Assembly (NCBI GenBank): GCA_964527595.1
Contig: CAZGPI010000025.1
Location: forward strand, 1 to 7,662
DNA length: 7,662 nucleotides
Reading direction: 5' to 3'
From: GWF2-38-10 sp964527595
GTDB taxonomy: Bacteria > Babelota > Babeliae > Babelales > RVW-14
Shown here piece by piece: positions 1 through 6,721 of this stretch (its first letter is position 1; each line of letters opens with the position of its first letter). The translations under genes were made by a program, and so were the position numbers. The notes under the pieces are model-generated. The model was not told where the DNA came from and did no database searches. It was given only the letters and a program-made list of their open reading frames with translations.

Positions 1-55
1 AACCGCTGACCTCTTGCATGCGAAGCAAGCGCTCTACCAACTGAGCTACATCCCC
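1..55 (-). tRNA. tRNA-Ala (anticodon CGC), 3' part cut by window edge
   Basis: On the minus strand the gene begins at 55 with the 5' acceptor strand GGGGATG, then a D-arm with stem GCTC/GAGC and loop AGTTGGTA. The anticodon stem CTTGC/GCAAG encloses the 7-base loop TTCGCAT, so the anticodon is CGC (positions 20-22). The variable region AGGTC and the start of the T-arm (AGCGG) follow before the window ends. The body matches bacterial alanine tRNA, with G at position 3, but the 3' acceptor strand that would show the G3:U70 identity pair lies outside. CGC reads GCG codons only, so this should be a minor isoacceptor alongside a UGC one elsewhere. Confidence 0.93.
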
Positions 56-87
56 GAATAAATATTTCAGATTACTTTTTGTACTTT

Positions 88-114
88 ATTATACGTTTTG
101 ACTAACGTCAACAA
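88..114 (-). promoter_or_regulatory. Probable promoter of the tRNA-Ala gene
   Basis: A perfect -10 hexamer TATAAT lies on the minus strand at 88-93, about 33 bases before the tRNA 5' end, leaving room for a short leader. Upstream are two imperfect -35 choices: TTGACG (106-111) with a 12-base spacer, too short, or TTGTTG (109-114) with a 15-base spacer. The -10 box overlaps the TAA stop (89-91) of the methyltransferase gene, so the promoter sits in the end of that reading frame. The -10 call is firm as a pattern; the -35 is uncertain. Confidence 0.55.
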
Positions 115-1096
115 GTTTCGTTCGCGAAGCGCACGAGTGTCTATACGAAAAACCTTCTGTTTCTTGCTGATCATCGCCACGCATAGCAGCTTGCGCCTCA
201 GGAGCGGCAGCGCCTTTTTTTACCGCCCAATAAACACGCATCGGTGTAATATTTGACCAGACAACCACTTCATTTTTTTCAAAATTATCGGCTACCCAAT
301 TATCAATAAAATCTAATTTTTGCTCATATTCTCGGGCGTCACCGGTATCACAACACAGACTTTTAACAAAATTCAACCAAGTTCCTAACGAGCGCGCACC
401 AAATAATGAAACGTAAATAAATACCCCACCAGGTTTTAGTAATTTGTTAACCTTTACTAAGATTTGTTCCATAACTTCAATTGGCAATCGCGTCATAGGA
501 ACGGTTGAAATAATGGTATCATAAAATCCATCCGCGTTTTTTGTATCTAATAGCTCAGGTTCCCAACCAACAAAATTCGCCTTGTACAAAAAAATCTTTG
601 AGCCTATCGACATTTTGTCTTTTTCTTTGTTAAGAAAAAAGAATCTATGCTTATCTCCATATACTTCAGCAACTTTTTCCGCCAATATTCCAAATAAATC
701 TTGCTGAAGCTCTACCGCATCGAAGCGACAGGCGGTATCTTCGGCCAAAAACAAACGCTTAACCAACGGACCGCTAATAGCTCCGGCGCCAGCACCAATT
801 TCTAAAATATTTCCAGGCTGAACATGACCCAGAATTGTTTTTACGACCCACGGAGAACTTGATGTAAGAGCTGCAACCTCGGTTGGCTTTTTCAAAAAAG
901 AAACCAAAATCGAGCCACTATCTCTGAGATAGGCCAATAATTCTTCGGAAGTTATCGTTATGCTTGCTGGCAAATCAAAATCTTCTTGGCCTGAAACGCA
1001 ACAATGGTCAGCCACCTCCATGGCAACATCCATAGCAAAACATTTTTGCGCAAAAAATAGCGCACAACAACAAAACAATATGGAAACAAATTTCAT
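89..1096 (-). CDS. PmtA-like SAM-dependent methyltransferase with N-terminal signal peptide
   Basis: The start at 1096 (335 aa) is preferred over the longer frame from 1129 because GGGAG lies 6 bases before this ATG and a clean signal peptide then begins at residue 1. Residues 1-21 are hydrophobic and Cys-rich, ending in CFA, a plausible signal-peptidase site. The rest looks like a class I methyltransferase. FLKKPTEVAALTSSSPW (67-83) resembles the segment before the SAM site in phospholipid N-methyltransferases (COG3963). Motif I is ILEIGAGAGAIS (97-108), followed by an acidic residue in DAVEL (126-130). YDTIISTVPMTRLP (192-205) and LLKPGG (219-224) match the later PmtA/KsgA-type motifs. By family it would methylate phosphatidylethanolamine or another lipid. 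The signal peptide is odd because SAM is cytosolic, so it may be a membrane anchor instead. The last 40 residues are low in hydrophobics and unlike the domain. It lies 96 bases after the M15 peptidase on the same strand, possibly cotranscribed. Confidence 0.8.
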   Translation of the reverse strand: MKFVSILFCCCALFFAQKCFAMDVAMEVADHCCVSGQEDFDLPASITITSEELLAYLRDSGSILVSFLKKPTEVAALTSSSPWVVKTILGHVQPGNILEIGAGAGAISGPLVKRLFLAEDTACRFDAVELQQDLFGILAEKVAEVYGDKHRFFFLNKEKDKMSIGSKIFLYKANFVGWEPELLDTKNADGFYDTIISTVPMTRLPIEVMEQILVKVNKLLKPGGVFIYVSLFGARSLGTWLNFVKSLCCDTGDAREYEQKLDFIDNWVADNFEKNEVVVWSNITPMRVYWAVKKGAAAPEAQAAMRGDDQQETEGFSYRHSCASRTKLVDVSQNV

Positions 1097-1172
1097 GAAA
1101 AACTCCCGGTACATAAAGGATAAAGACAAAAATCTGTAGGGAGTTTATATCAAAGAAACAGAATCATCAATG

Positions 1173-1188
1173 AAAAAAGTCTCTGACT
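1173..1188 (-). terminator. Weak terminator-like hairpin after the dipeptidase gene
   Basis: On the minus strand AGTC-AGA-GACT (1188-1178) is followed directly by a T run (1177-1173), 5 bases after the dipeptidase stop codon. The stem is only 4 bp, so any termination would be partial. It may separate the dipeptidase from the downstream methyltransferase gene or merely reduce read-through. Confidence 0.25.
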
Positions 1189-1192
1189 CTAA

Positions 1193-1972
1193 TTATGTTA
1201 ATTGTGGGGTAGAAACCTTTGCTTTTCGCTGCTTTTTTTTGAGTTTTTTTGGCACTTTTTTCTTTTTAATTTTCTTTTGGGGTGTCTTTTTTTTGGCAAC
1301 CACTTTAGATACAATCGCTCCCTCTTGAGAATCAGGAGCTATCATCACCTCGCGAGAAGCTAAATCCTTAATAGCAATATCCAAAACGCTGTAAGATGCC
1401 CAATCTTTATAGTCAAAATGCCACCATTCGGTTGGCAAAGGGATAAAACCATGTTTTCCCATAATCAATTCAAGTAATTTGCAATTCTTTTTCATCTCCT
1501 CTGATTGCATACCCTCATAATTTCGATGGCACGCACGAGAAAACTTTGTTGTTGGCATCTCCAGGTCTTTTCCATCGGATAATCGCACAAGACGTACGTC
1601 AACAGCAGCCCCACGATTATGGCGCGAACCATGCTTTGGATTAGCGACATAACGATTATCGGGATGCTCTTTCCACAGTCTTTTTTGTTCCGATAGTGGA
1701 CGATATGCATCCATAATTTTAAGAGAAAGGCCAAGTTGTTCGATTTCTCGCTGCACCAAGTCAAGGTGCATTGCCACCGTTTTACGCAAATAACATCGAG
1801 TCGCGGTACTTGTTCTTGATCTAAAAGAGGGATCAATCCGAATATGACTGTTAATCTTGCGCACTTCAACAAGAGGCTCAGAATTTGAAGCCGCATGCAA
1901 ACTGCCCATTAATGGCAAAAGAATGATGACGTAAAAAACGAATAATTTTGAGGCAAAATGTTTCACTTCCAT
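1193..1972 (-). CDS. Secreted VanX-like D-Ala-D-Ala dipeptidase (M15) with polylysine tail
   Basis: This is a 259-aa protein. Residues 1-28 form a signal peptide (basic start, hydrophobic core, ending LHA-A), so it acts outside the inner membrane. The catalytic domain has the M15D/VanX signature. DAYRPL (88-93) carries the substrate-site arginine R91. SRHNRGAAVDV (116-126) gives zinc ligands H118 and D125. EWWHFDY (182-188) gives catalytic E182 and zinc ligand H185. Spacings H-7-D and E-3-H equal those of VanX. The family hydrolyses D-alanyl-D-alanine, recycling peptidoglycan fragments or trimming cell-wall dipeptides; with no vanH or vanA nearby this is not a vancomycin cluster. Residues 227-252 hold 16 lysines, an extension absent from ordinary VanX proteins, perhaps for binding anionic envelope polymers. 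AAGGG lies about 9 bases before the ATG. Substrate is inferred from the family. Confidence 0.88.
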   Translation of the reverse strand: MEVKHFASKLFVFYVIILLPLMGSLHAASNSEPLVEVRKINSHIRIDPSFRSRTSTATRCYLRKTVAMHLDLVQREIEQLGLSLKIMDAYRPLSEQKRLWKEHPDNRYVANPKHGSRHNRGAAVDVRLVRLSDGKDLEMPTTKFSRACHRNYEGMQSEEMKKNCKLLELIMGKHGFIPLPTEWWHFDYKDWASYSVLDIAIKDLASREVMIAPDSQEGAIVSKVVAKKKTPQKKIKKKKVPKKLKKKQRKAKVSTPQLT

Positions 1973-2110
1973 AACCCATCGCCCTTTCTCTAAAAAGCTC
2001 TAAGAATCTGCTCCAGATTAGTGCTTTTCACTATACCCTATTTTAAAGATATGGCCATTATTTTATATCCAAAAAATCCTCGTTAAAAATTAACCAAAAT
2101 GGGCGGTTTA

Positions 2111-2140
2111 TTGATTTTGCAACAAGCGCTAATGTATGAT
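2111..2140 (+). promoter_or_regulatory. Candidate sigma70-type promoter for the repeat-protein gene
   Basis: TTGATT (2111-2116) and TATGAT (2135-2140) are separated by 18 bases and lie 46 bases before the chosen ATG at 2187. Both hexamers are near consensus and the surroundings are AT-rich. It stands in the 214-base divergent region shared with the dipeptidase gene. On the other strand a TATAGT (2030-2035) might be the dipeptidase -10 box, but I see no good -35 for it. Confidence 0.45.
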
Positions 2141-2186
2141 TTATATTAGAAATAATAACAAAATTTGCTGTGAAAAAGGGGGTCTT

Positions 2187-3071
2187 ATGAATTGTTCTTT
2201 ATTTTTAAGCGCCGTTTGTCTATTTTTATTACTCACCGAAACAACAATCTCAGCTCGATGGGAATTAACCGATTTTAATAAGCAGTTCACATCAATTACC
2301 GCACGAAACGGCATGCTTGTTGGCATTGAAGAAAAAAAGAACCTTCCCCATAAATGGGAAAAACCGCTCTGGAAAAAACTCAGCGACGAGGAATTCTTTT
2401 CTCTCGCAACCGACGGTCGAAATATTATTGGCATAAAACAAAGCGACAGCAAAGCCTATATGCTGGACGGTCGTTCAGTGAACAAAATTGGCCAACAAAT
2501 CAACATTGCCTTTGATCAACTAGCTTTCAGTAAAGACCGGATTATTGGACGCGGGAAAGCCCCATTTCCGTTTATCTATAGCTGGCAAAATTCCGACACT
2601 ACTTGGCAATCGGTCGGCAACCTGAAATTTTGGAATATTGATGCTTCTGGACAAATTCTCTGTGGAATACAAAGCTCATTTGAAAACAAAGCGCTTAATA
2701 ATATCGTTTTTATCTGGGCCAATAAGCAATGGCAGCCACTGGAAAAACCACAACTCAAGAAAAAGCTTCAATTCAAGCAAATTTTTACCAATGGAACAAA
2801 AATAATTGGTATCGGGCTCGAACCTCAAAATTATGTCTTTGAATGGACCGGCACCCAATGGACTCAACATGGTAAAGAAAAATTCACCCAAATCGCTTTT
2901 GACCAAAACATTCTTTGTGGTATTCAAGAAAAAATTCAACTCATCTTGCTCTGGACCGGAAAAAAATGGATAGCGCTCGACACCAAAAAATTCATTTCAG
3001 TCGTCACCGATGGTAAAAATATTTATGGTTTAGCCAATGATAAAAAGGTTTATTTTTGGACAAAGAGGTAA
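2187..3071 (+). CDS. Secreted tectonin-like repeat protein, probable beta-propeller
   Basis: The start at 2187 (294 aa) is chosen over an upstream ATG at 2136 because AAGGGGG lies just before it and a signal peptide then begins at residue 1 (hydrophobic core, ending ISA, cut after about residue 23). The mature part is about seven degenerate repeats of 30-45 residues. Each follows the pattern F-x-x-I, then DG or NG, I-x-GI, a strand ending in W, and a second W one turn later. Clear copies include FWNIDASGQILCGI, FTQIAFDQNILCGI and FISVVTDGKNIYGL. The pattern resembles tectonin/TECPR beta-propeller repeats. The first strand (RWELTD) could complete the last, short repeat and close the ring. I do not recognise the family and infer no enzyme; carbohydrate or protein binding in the periplasm or outside is plausible. 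It converges on rtcB with only 9 bases between stop codons. Confidence 0.8.
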   Translation: MNCSLFLSAVCLFLLLTETTISARWELTDFNKQFTSITARNGMLVGIEEKKNLPHKWEKPLWKKLSDEEFFSLATDGRNIIGIKQSDSKAYMLDGRSVNKIGQQINIAFDQLAFSKDRIIGRGKAPFPFIYSWQNSDTTWQSVGNLKFWNIDASGQILCGIQSSFENKALNNIVFIWANKQWQPLEKPQLKKKLQFKQIFTNGTKIIGIGLEPQNYVFEWTGTQWTQHGKEKFTQIAFDQNILCGIQEKIQLILLWTGKKWIALDTKKFISVVTDGKNIYGLANDKKVYFWTKR

Positions 3072-3080
3072 CATTAGGCC

Positions 3081-4526
3081 TTACCCCTTGATTACTGCCC
3101 TTGGCCTCAGCTTAACCACTTTGCGAGCGATGCCCGCGCAGTCAACCACATTCACGACATCATCAACATCTTTGTAAGCCGATGGCGCTTCTTCGGCAAG
3201 ATCAGAATATGAACCAGCTTGAACAATTATACCGGCATTTTGTAAATTTTCTTTTAGTTGCCTCCCATGAATCTCACGCTTGGCCGCAATACGAGACATT
3301 CGCCTACCTGCACCATGGCAACAGGAACTAAATGATTGCTGCATACCAGATTCGGTACCCACAAGAACATATGATGCTGTACCCATACTTCCTGGAATTA
3401 AAACCGGTTGACCAACGTGCCGATATTCTTCAGGAAGCTCAAGATTCCCTTCGCCAAATGCACGCGTAGCCCCTTTACGGTGCACAATAACTTTTTGTTT
3501 TTTTCCAGCGATGATATGCTTTTCGATTTTTGCAATATTATGAGCAACATCATAAACCAGCGACAATGGGCTTTCGCCACCGAATTCCTTATCCCATGCC
3601 TGCCGAACGAGGTGCGTAATCATTTGCCGATTTGCCCAGGCATAGTTGGCTGCCGCCGCCATAGCCGCAAAGTAATCGGAGCCCTCTGGACTTGAAAAAG
3701 GAACACACGCAAGCTCTCGATCCGGCAACGTAATACCATAGCGTTCCATGGCGTTCATCATGATGCGGATATAATCGGTCGCAACCTGGTGCCCAAGCCC
3801 TCGCGACCCGGTATGGATAAGGATAACAACCTGATCCTTCCACAGGCCAAAAGCATTTGCCACCTCTTCATCATACACGTCTTCAACGACATCAATTTCT
3901 ATAAAATGGTTTCCTGAGCCAAGCGTGCCCAATTGATCATAACCACGTTTTTTTGCTTGCTCAGAAACTTTGTCAGGATTGGCGATATTCAAAACCCCAT
4001 TTGATTCAATGCATCGCATATCAGAATCTGATGCATAGCCCTGCTTTACCATCCAGCCAACACCTTGTCGCAAGATAGCATCTAATTCAATGGCGGACAA
4101 TTTTATTGCACCGCCCGCGCCAAGGCCTGATGGGACGGTTTGATAAATACGTTGGGACAATTTTTCGAGCTTGTCTTGTACATCAGCCAATTTAACATGA
4201 GATCGAAGCAAGCGCACGCCACAATTAATGTCATATCCAATTCCCCCAGGAGAAATAGCACCATTCGGCCAAGACGTAGCGGCAACTCCACCAATAGGAA
4301 AACCATAACCTTCATGAGCATCAGGCATCGCTAATGCTGTGCCAACAATACCAGGAAGCGTCGCAACGTTGATAAGTTGCGTTAACGTCTTATCATTAAA
4401 CACAACGTCAAGCATTCTCTCGGTCGCGTAAATGCGCGCAGGCACACGCATGTCCTGCCGTACATTTTGAGGAACTTCCCAAAGATATGGTGTTATTTTT
4501 TTGAGAATGCTTTTGGAGATATTCAT
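3081..4526 (-). CDS. rtcB: RNA-splicing ligase RtcB (GTP-dependent 3'-5' RNA ligase)
   Basis: This is a full-length 481-aa RtcB. The enzyme joins RNA ends bearing 2',3'-cyclic phosphate or 3'-phosphate to 5'-OH ends using GTP and Mn2+, through a guanylylated histidine. All key residues are present. GYDINCGVR (97-105) gives metal ligands D99 and C102. GSGNHFIE (203-210) gives N206 and H207. HTGSRGLGH (238-246) gives H238. DVAHN (326-330) gives H329. SCCHGAGRRM (401-410) carries the nucleotidyl histidine H404. The numbering runs close to the Pyrococcus enzyme. AAGGGGAAG (4533-4541) precedes the ATG. It follows a nitroreductase gene by 41 bases on the same strand, probably cotranscribed. No archease or RtcA gene is visible. 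In bacteria RtcB is generally linked to RNA repair or tRNA/rRNA healing; the local target cannot be told. Confidence 0.97.
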   Translation of the reverse strand: MNISKSILKKITPYLWEVPQNVRQDMRVPARIYATERMLDVVFNDKTLTQLINVATLPGIVGTALAMPDAHEGYGFPIGGVAATSWPNGAISPGGIGYDINCGVRLLRSHVKLADVQDKLEKLSQRIYQTVPSGLGAGGAIKLSAIELDAILRQGVGWMVKQGYASDSDMRCIESNGVLNIANPDKVSEQAKKRGYDQLGTLGSGNHFIEIDVVEDVYDEEVANAFGLWKDQVVILIHTGSRGLGHQVATDYIRIMMNAMERYGITLPDRELACVPFSSPEGSDYFAAMAAAANYAWANRQMITHLVRQAWDKEFGGESPLSLVYDVAHNIAKIEKHIIAGKKQKVIVHRKGATRAFGEGNLELPEEYRHVGQPVLIPGSMGTASYVLVGTESGMQQSFSSCCHGAGRRMSRIAAKREIHGRQLKENLQNAGIIVQAGSYSDLAEEAPSAYKDVDDVVNVVDCAGIARKVVKLRPRAVIKG

Positions 4527-4567
4527 GGCGCGCTTCCCCTTACTTCTAATTAAACATCAAGAATAGA

Positions 4568-5146
4568 TCAGCGTTTTCGCCATTCCCCCTCGAAAATCAA
4601 CTCTTGAGCTGGCTTGCGATCGGACGGTTCCTCGCGCTCTTGAAGCTCCTTTGATAAATCTTCTTTACGCCCAGGCTTGCCAATAGCAAACATCATCTCA
4701 ACCACGCAATCGCTAGGAATATTGAGATCTTTATGAGCCTTATCATAATCAAACCCCTCCATCCCATGAACCACTAAACCCATTGCCCATCCCTGCAATG
4801 CAAGATTTTCCCAAGCAGCTCCAGCATCAAAAGAATGAGTTCGCGAAGATTTATTGTTAAATTCAAAATTTGCTGTTGAAACCACAACAACCAAGATGGC
4901 CGCGTTCTTGGCCCAACCTTGATTAAACGGGATCATGAGATCAAATATCTTTTTCCATGCCGGCGTATCCCGATGAGCGTAAATAAATCGCCATGGCTGG
5001 CCATTATAAGATGATGGCGCCCAACGAGCAGCTTCAATTAACCGCATAAATTCTTCATGATTAATCGATTCGCCCGACATTGCCCGAGGTGACCATCGGT
5101 TTAACACAAGATCTTCGATTTGATATTGAGCTTTTCTAGTAAACAT
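4568..5146 (-). CDS. Nitroreductase-family FMN-dependent oxidoreductase
   Basis: This is a 192-aa protein, normal for the compact nitroreductase fold, with no signal peptide, so cytosolic. The FMN-phosphate motif RWSPRAM (17-23) opens the domain. APSSYNGQPWRF (43-54) is the classic flavin-binding stretch. DAGAAWENLALQGWAMGL (107-124) is the dimer-interface helix with its following strand, and IGKPGR (155-160) is the late flavin-contact motif. A short C-terminal arm, RKPAQELIFEGEW (177-189), matches the family's ending, so the gene is intact. Such enzymes reduce nitro compounds, quinones or enones with NAD(P)H; the physiological substrate is unknown. The Shine-Dalgarno is weak (an AGAGAG stretch). 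It is the first gene of a likely two-gene unit with rtcB, although no biochemical link is apparent. It ends in TGA, which shows that TGA serves as a stop codon in this genome. Confidence 0.93.
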   Translation of the reverse strand: MFTRKAQYQIEDLVLNRWSPRAMSGESINHEEFMRLIEAARWAPSSYNGQPWRFIYAHRDTPAWKKIFDLMIPFNQGWAKNAAILVVVVSTANFEFNNKSSRTHSFDAGAAWENLALQGWAMGLVVHGMEGFDYDKAHKDLNIPSDCVVEMMFAIGKPGRKEDLSKELQEREEPSDRKPAQELIFEGEWRKR

Positions 5147-5274
5147 AAGTATTTCTCTCTTTCTAATTTAATTGTACGCCAAACGCTACCAATTATGACC
5201 TTAAGAGACACCCTACTACTATTTACCAAAAAAATTCAAATAATTGTTTCTATCGATACCGTTTTTTAATAAGT

Positions 5275-5688
5275 CTATCGTCCGCGCTTATGAAAACTGC
5301 TCGTAGTTTTTGTAGGTTTAGGGACAAAACCATGAACCGGCTCAACAGGAAGTCTTAAGGTTGTCCATGCCTTCATGCCACCATACAATTCCTTGACGGT
5401 GAAGCCATTTTCTAACAACACAACAGCAGACTTAACAGCCAAGCTGCACCATGTATCCCAACAATAGGGGATCAAAAGCTTATCCTTAGGCAACTCAGCA
5501 AGCCTAGCCTCAATTTGGGACTGAGGAAGCTCAATGGCTCCTTTGATCCTATTTTCCAAAAGAGATGGCGTCCCATTTCTTACATCAATAATGCAGATGC
5601 TTTCAGGGGCTGACAACAAAATCTTTTGGACATCTTTTGGGCTTACGGTAGCCTCTAATCTCGCTTTGAAATATTCAAGTGGATTCAT
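5275..5688 (-). CDS. Single-domain rhodanese-like protein
   Basis: This is a 137-aa single rhodanese domain. VSPKDVQKIL (15-24) and IIDVRNGTP (33-41) are the opening helix and the CH2A-like strand. KGAIELPQSQIE (49-60) follows. YCWDTWCSLA (75-84) holds the active loop with the persulfide-accepting cysteine C76. LYGGMKAWTTLRLPVEP (101-117) is the standard end of the domain. The last 16 residues are a basic tail. The family transfers sulfane sulfur or serves as a redox/phosphatase-like module. The loop ends in Cys (C81) where many single-domain rhodaneses have Arg, which suggests a subfamily with two cysteines that could form a disulfide. There is no signal peptide. A strong AGGAG (5695-5699) sits 6 bases before the ATG. 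It lies 21 bases after the unrecognised secreted-protein gene, so the two are almost certainly one transcript. Confidence 0.9.
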   Translation of the reverse strand: MNPLEYFKARLEATVSPKDVQKILLSAPESICIIDVRNGTPSLLENRIKGAIELPQSQIEARLAELPKDKLLIPYCWDTWCSLAVKSAVVLLENGFTVKELYGGMKAWTTLRLPVEPVHGFVPKPTKTTSSFHKRGR

Positions 5689-5709
5689 ATAATTCTCCTA
5701 AAAATATTA

Positions 5710-6660
5710 TTAATAATCAAGAACTCGCTTAAGATCGGCAAGGCACCGATTATAAAAAGAATGCCGCTTAAAAATTGCATCGATAACCGCATCAACTGTA
5801 TCACCACCAAATGGCCCATTTTGTTCTAAATCGCTTAACCATGCACATAGCGACTGGTGAATTACAGCCTGAGTCTCTGCATTGCTCAATCGCATAAGAC
5901 ATTCATAGTTCCATGGCTTAAACGCACGATGGTAACAATCGCCTTGCTTGTTAAATGTATATTGAAAAAAACCAAAAGAAAAATAGCCTAAAGAATCAAT
6001 CTCAATCGCCCCCAAAAGAGATATTTGCTTCTGATATTCTATCTCTTTCTTTTTCTCTTCGTGGTCAATCATTTCGCCTATGCCAAAGGTAAATAAATAT
6101 TTATCTACTTCTTGGGTAAATAAATCAAACAAACTCGTACAAAAATCAAGCGCAGCACACTCCTTGCCATCGTAAACAGCAACAGGAACATGTCCAAAAT
6201 TTTGAACGTAATCTTCGCCTGTCCGCCTGCTGACTTTTGAGCCGTTTTTTAACAAAATCGCTGGCTTATATATGGTTCTTTTTTCCTCAAGATTATGCCA
6301 TTTAAAACGATCCTTAATGCGCTGATCATAGGACTCCACCGAACACATCACCTCTTTTACGCCACGAACATATAACACAGAACTAACGGCGGGGTGATAT
6401 AAGGGTAACAATACATAGTCAAATTTTCTTGCACCAATAGTGTTCAGCCAAAAGAGACCGCTTTCCGAGTGATTTAGTGGAGGCAAAAGGTATGATGCAA
6501 TTTTTGACCTAACATTGAAAAGGGTTATTTTGTAGGGCGCCTTTAGATATGTTCCGGCTACAAAGACAACATCGCGACTCTCACCAACCGCAACATTAAC
6601 AAGCAAGACAAGACCAAGCAACAACCTTGTTATAATTTTACGAAAAATGTAATTAGCCAT
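5710..6660 (-). CDS. Unrecognised secreted protein, cotranscribed with the rhodanese gene
   Basis: I do not recognise this 316-aa protein. Residues 1-26 form a signal peptide (basic start, leucine-rich core, ending VAVG), so it is exported or membrane-anchored. No other membrane segment stands out. The mature part opens with DVVFVAGTYLKAPYK (30-44), then a mixed hydrophobic/charged domain, a charged helix with a Glu/Lys run near 196-212 (DHEEKKKEIEY at 199-209), and a Trp/Cys-containing C-terminal half. Seven cysteines (106, 168, 174, 242, 254, 272, 306) lie in the exported part, enough for disulfides. The start is supported by AGGAAGAGGG (6665-6674) directly upstream. The downstream rhodanese gene begins 21 bases after its stop, so the two share an mRNA, but they would act in different compartments. 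Base use looks like that of its neighbours, with no sign of transfer. It is probably lineage-specific. Confidence 0.78.
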   Translation of the reverse strand: MANYIFRKIITRLLLGLVLLVNVAVGESRDVVFVAGTYLKAPYKITLFNVRSKIASYLLPPLNHSESGLFWLNTIGARKFDYVLLPLYHPAVSSVLYVRGVKEVMCSVESYDQRIKDRFKWHNLEEKRTIYKPAILLKNGSKVSRRTGEDYVQNFGHVPVAVYDGKECAALDFCTSLFDLFTQEVDKYLFTFGIGEMIDHEEKKKEIEYQKQISLLGAIEIDSLGYFSFGFFQYTFNKQGDCYHRAFKPWNYECLMRLSNAETQAVIHQSLCAWLSDLEQNGPFGGDTVDAVIDAIFKRHSFYNRCLADLKRVLDY

Positions 6661-6721
6661 AGAACCCTCTTCCTATTGTCTTAAAAAAGACATTCAATTA
6701 ATACGTTAAAAACAAAACAAA

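Noticed and set aside
1492..1896. 134-aa minus-strand frame inside the dipeptidase gene
   Set aside because: It is another frame of the M15 peptidase, whose catalytic motifs are all in the main frame.
1193..1972. Vancomycin-resistance cluster, suggested by the VanX-like protein
   Set aside because: No vanH, vanA/ddl, vanR or vanS genes are adjacent; neighbours are a methyltransferase and a repeat protein, so a cell-wall recycling role is likelier.
3063..3089. Possible bidirectional terminator between the convergent repeat-protein gene and rtcB
   Set aside because: AAGAGGTAA and TTACCCCTT pair with one mismatch around a 9-base loop spanning both stop codons, but there is no T-tract on either side and the stem is weak, so it may be chance.
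3408..3695. 95-aa plus-strand frame opposite rtcB
   Set aside because: It is antisense to the conserved RtcB core; no Shine-Dalgarno or domain supports it.
3081..5146. A dedicated RNA-repair operon around rtcB
   Set aside because: The only cotranscribed gene is a nitroreductase; no archease, RtcA, RtcR or RNA-end kinase is present, so the pairing is probably incidental.
6678..6691. Hairpin GTCTT-AAAA-AAGAC between the VOC and secreted-protein genes
   Set aside because: It is a 5-bp AT-rich stem with no T-tract after it on the transcribed strand; too weak to call a terminator.
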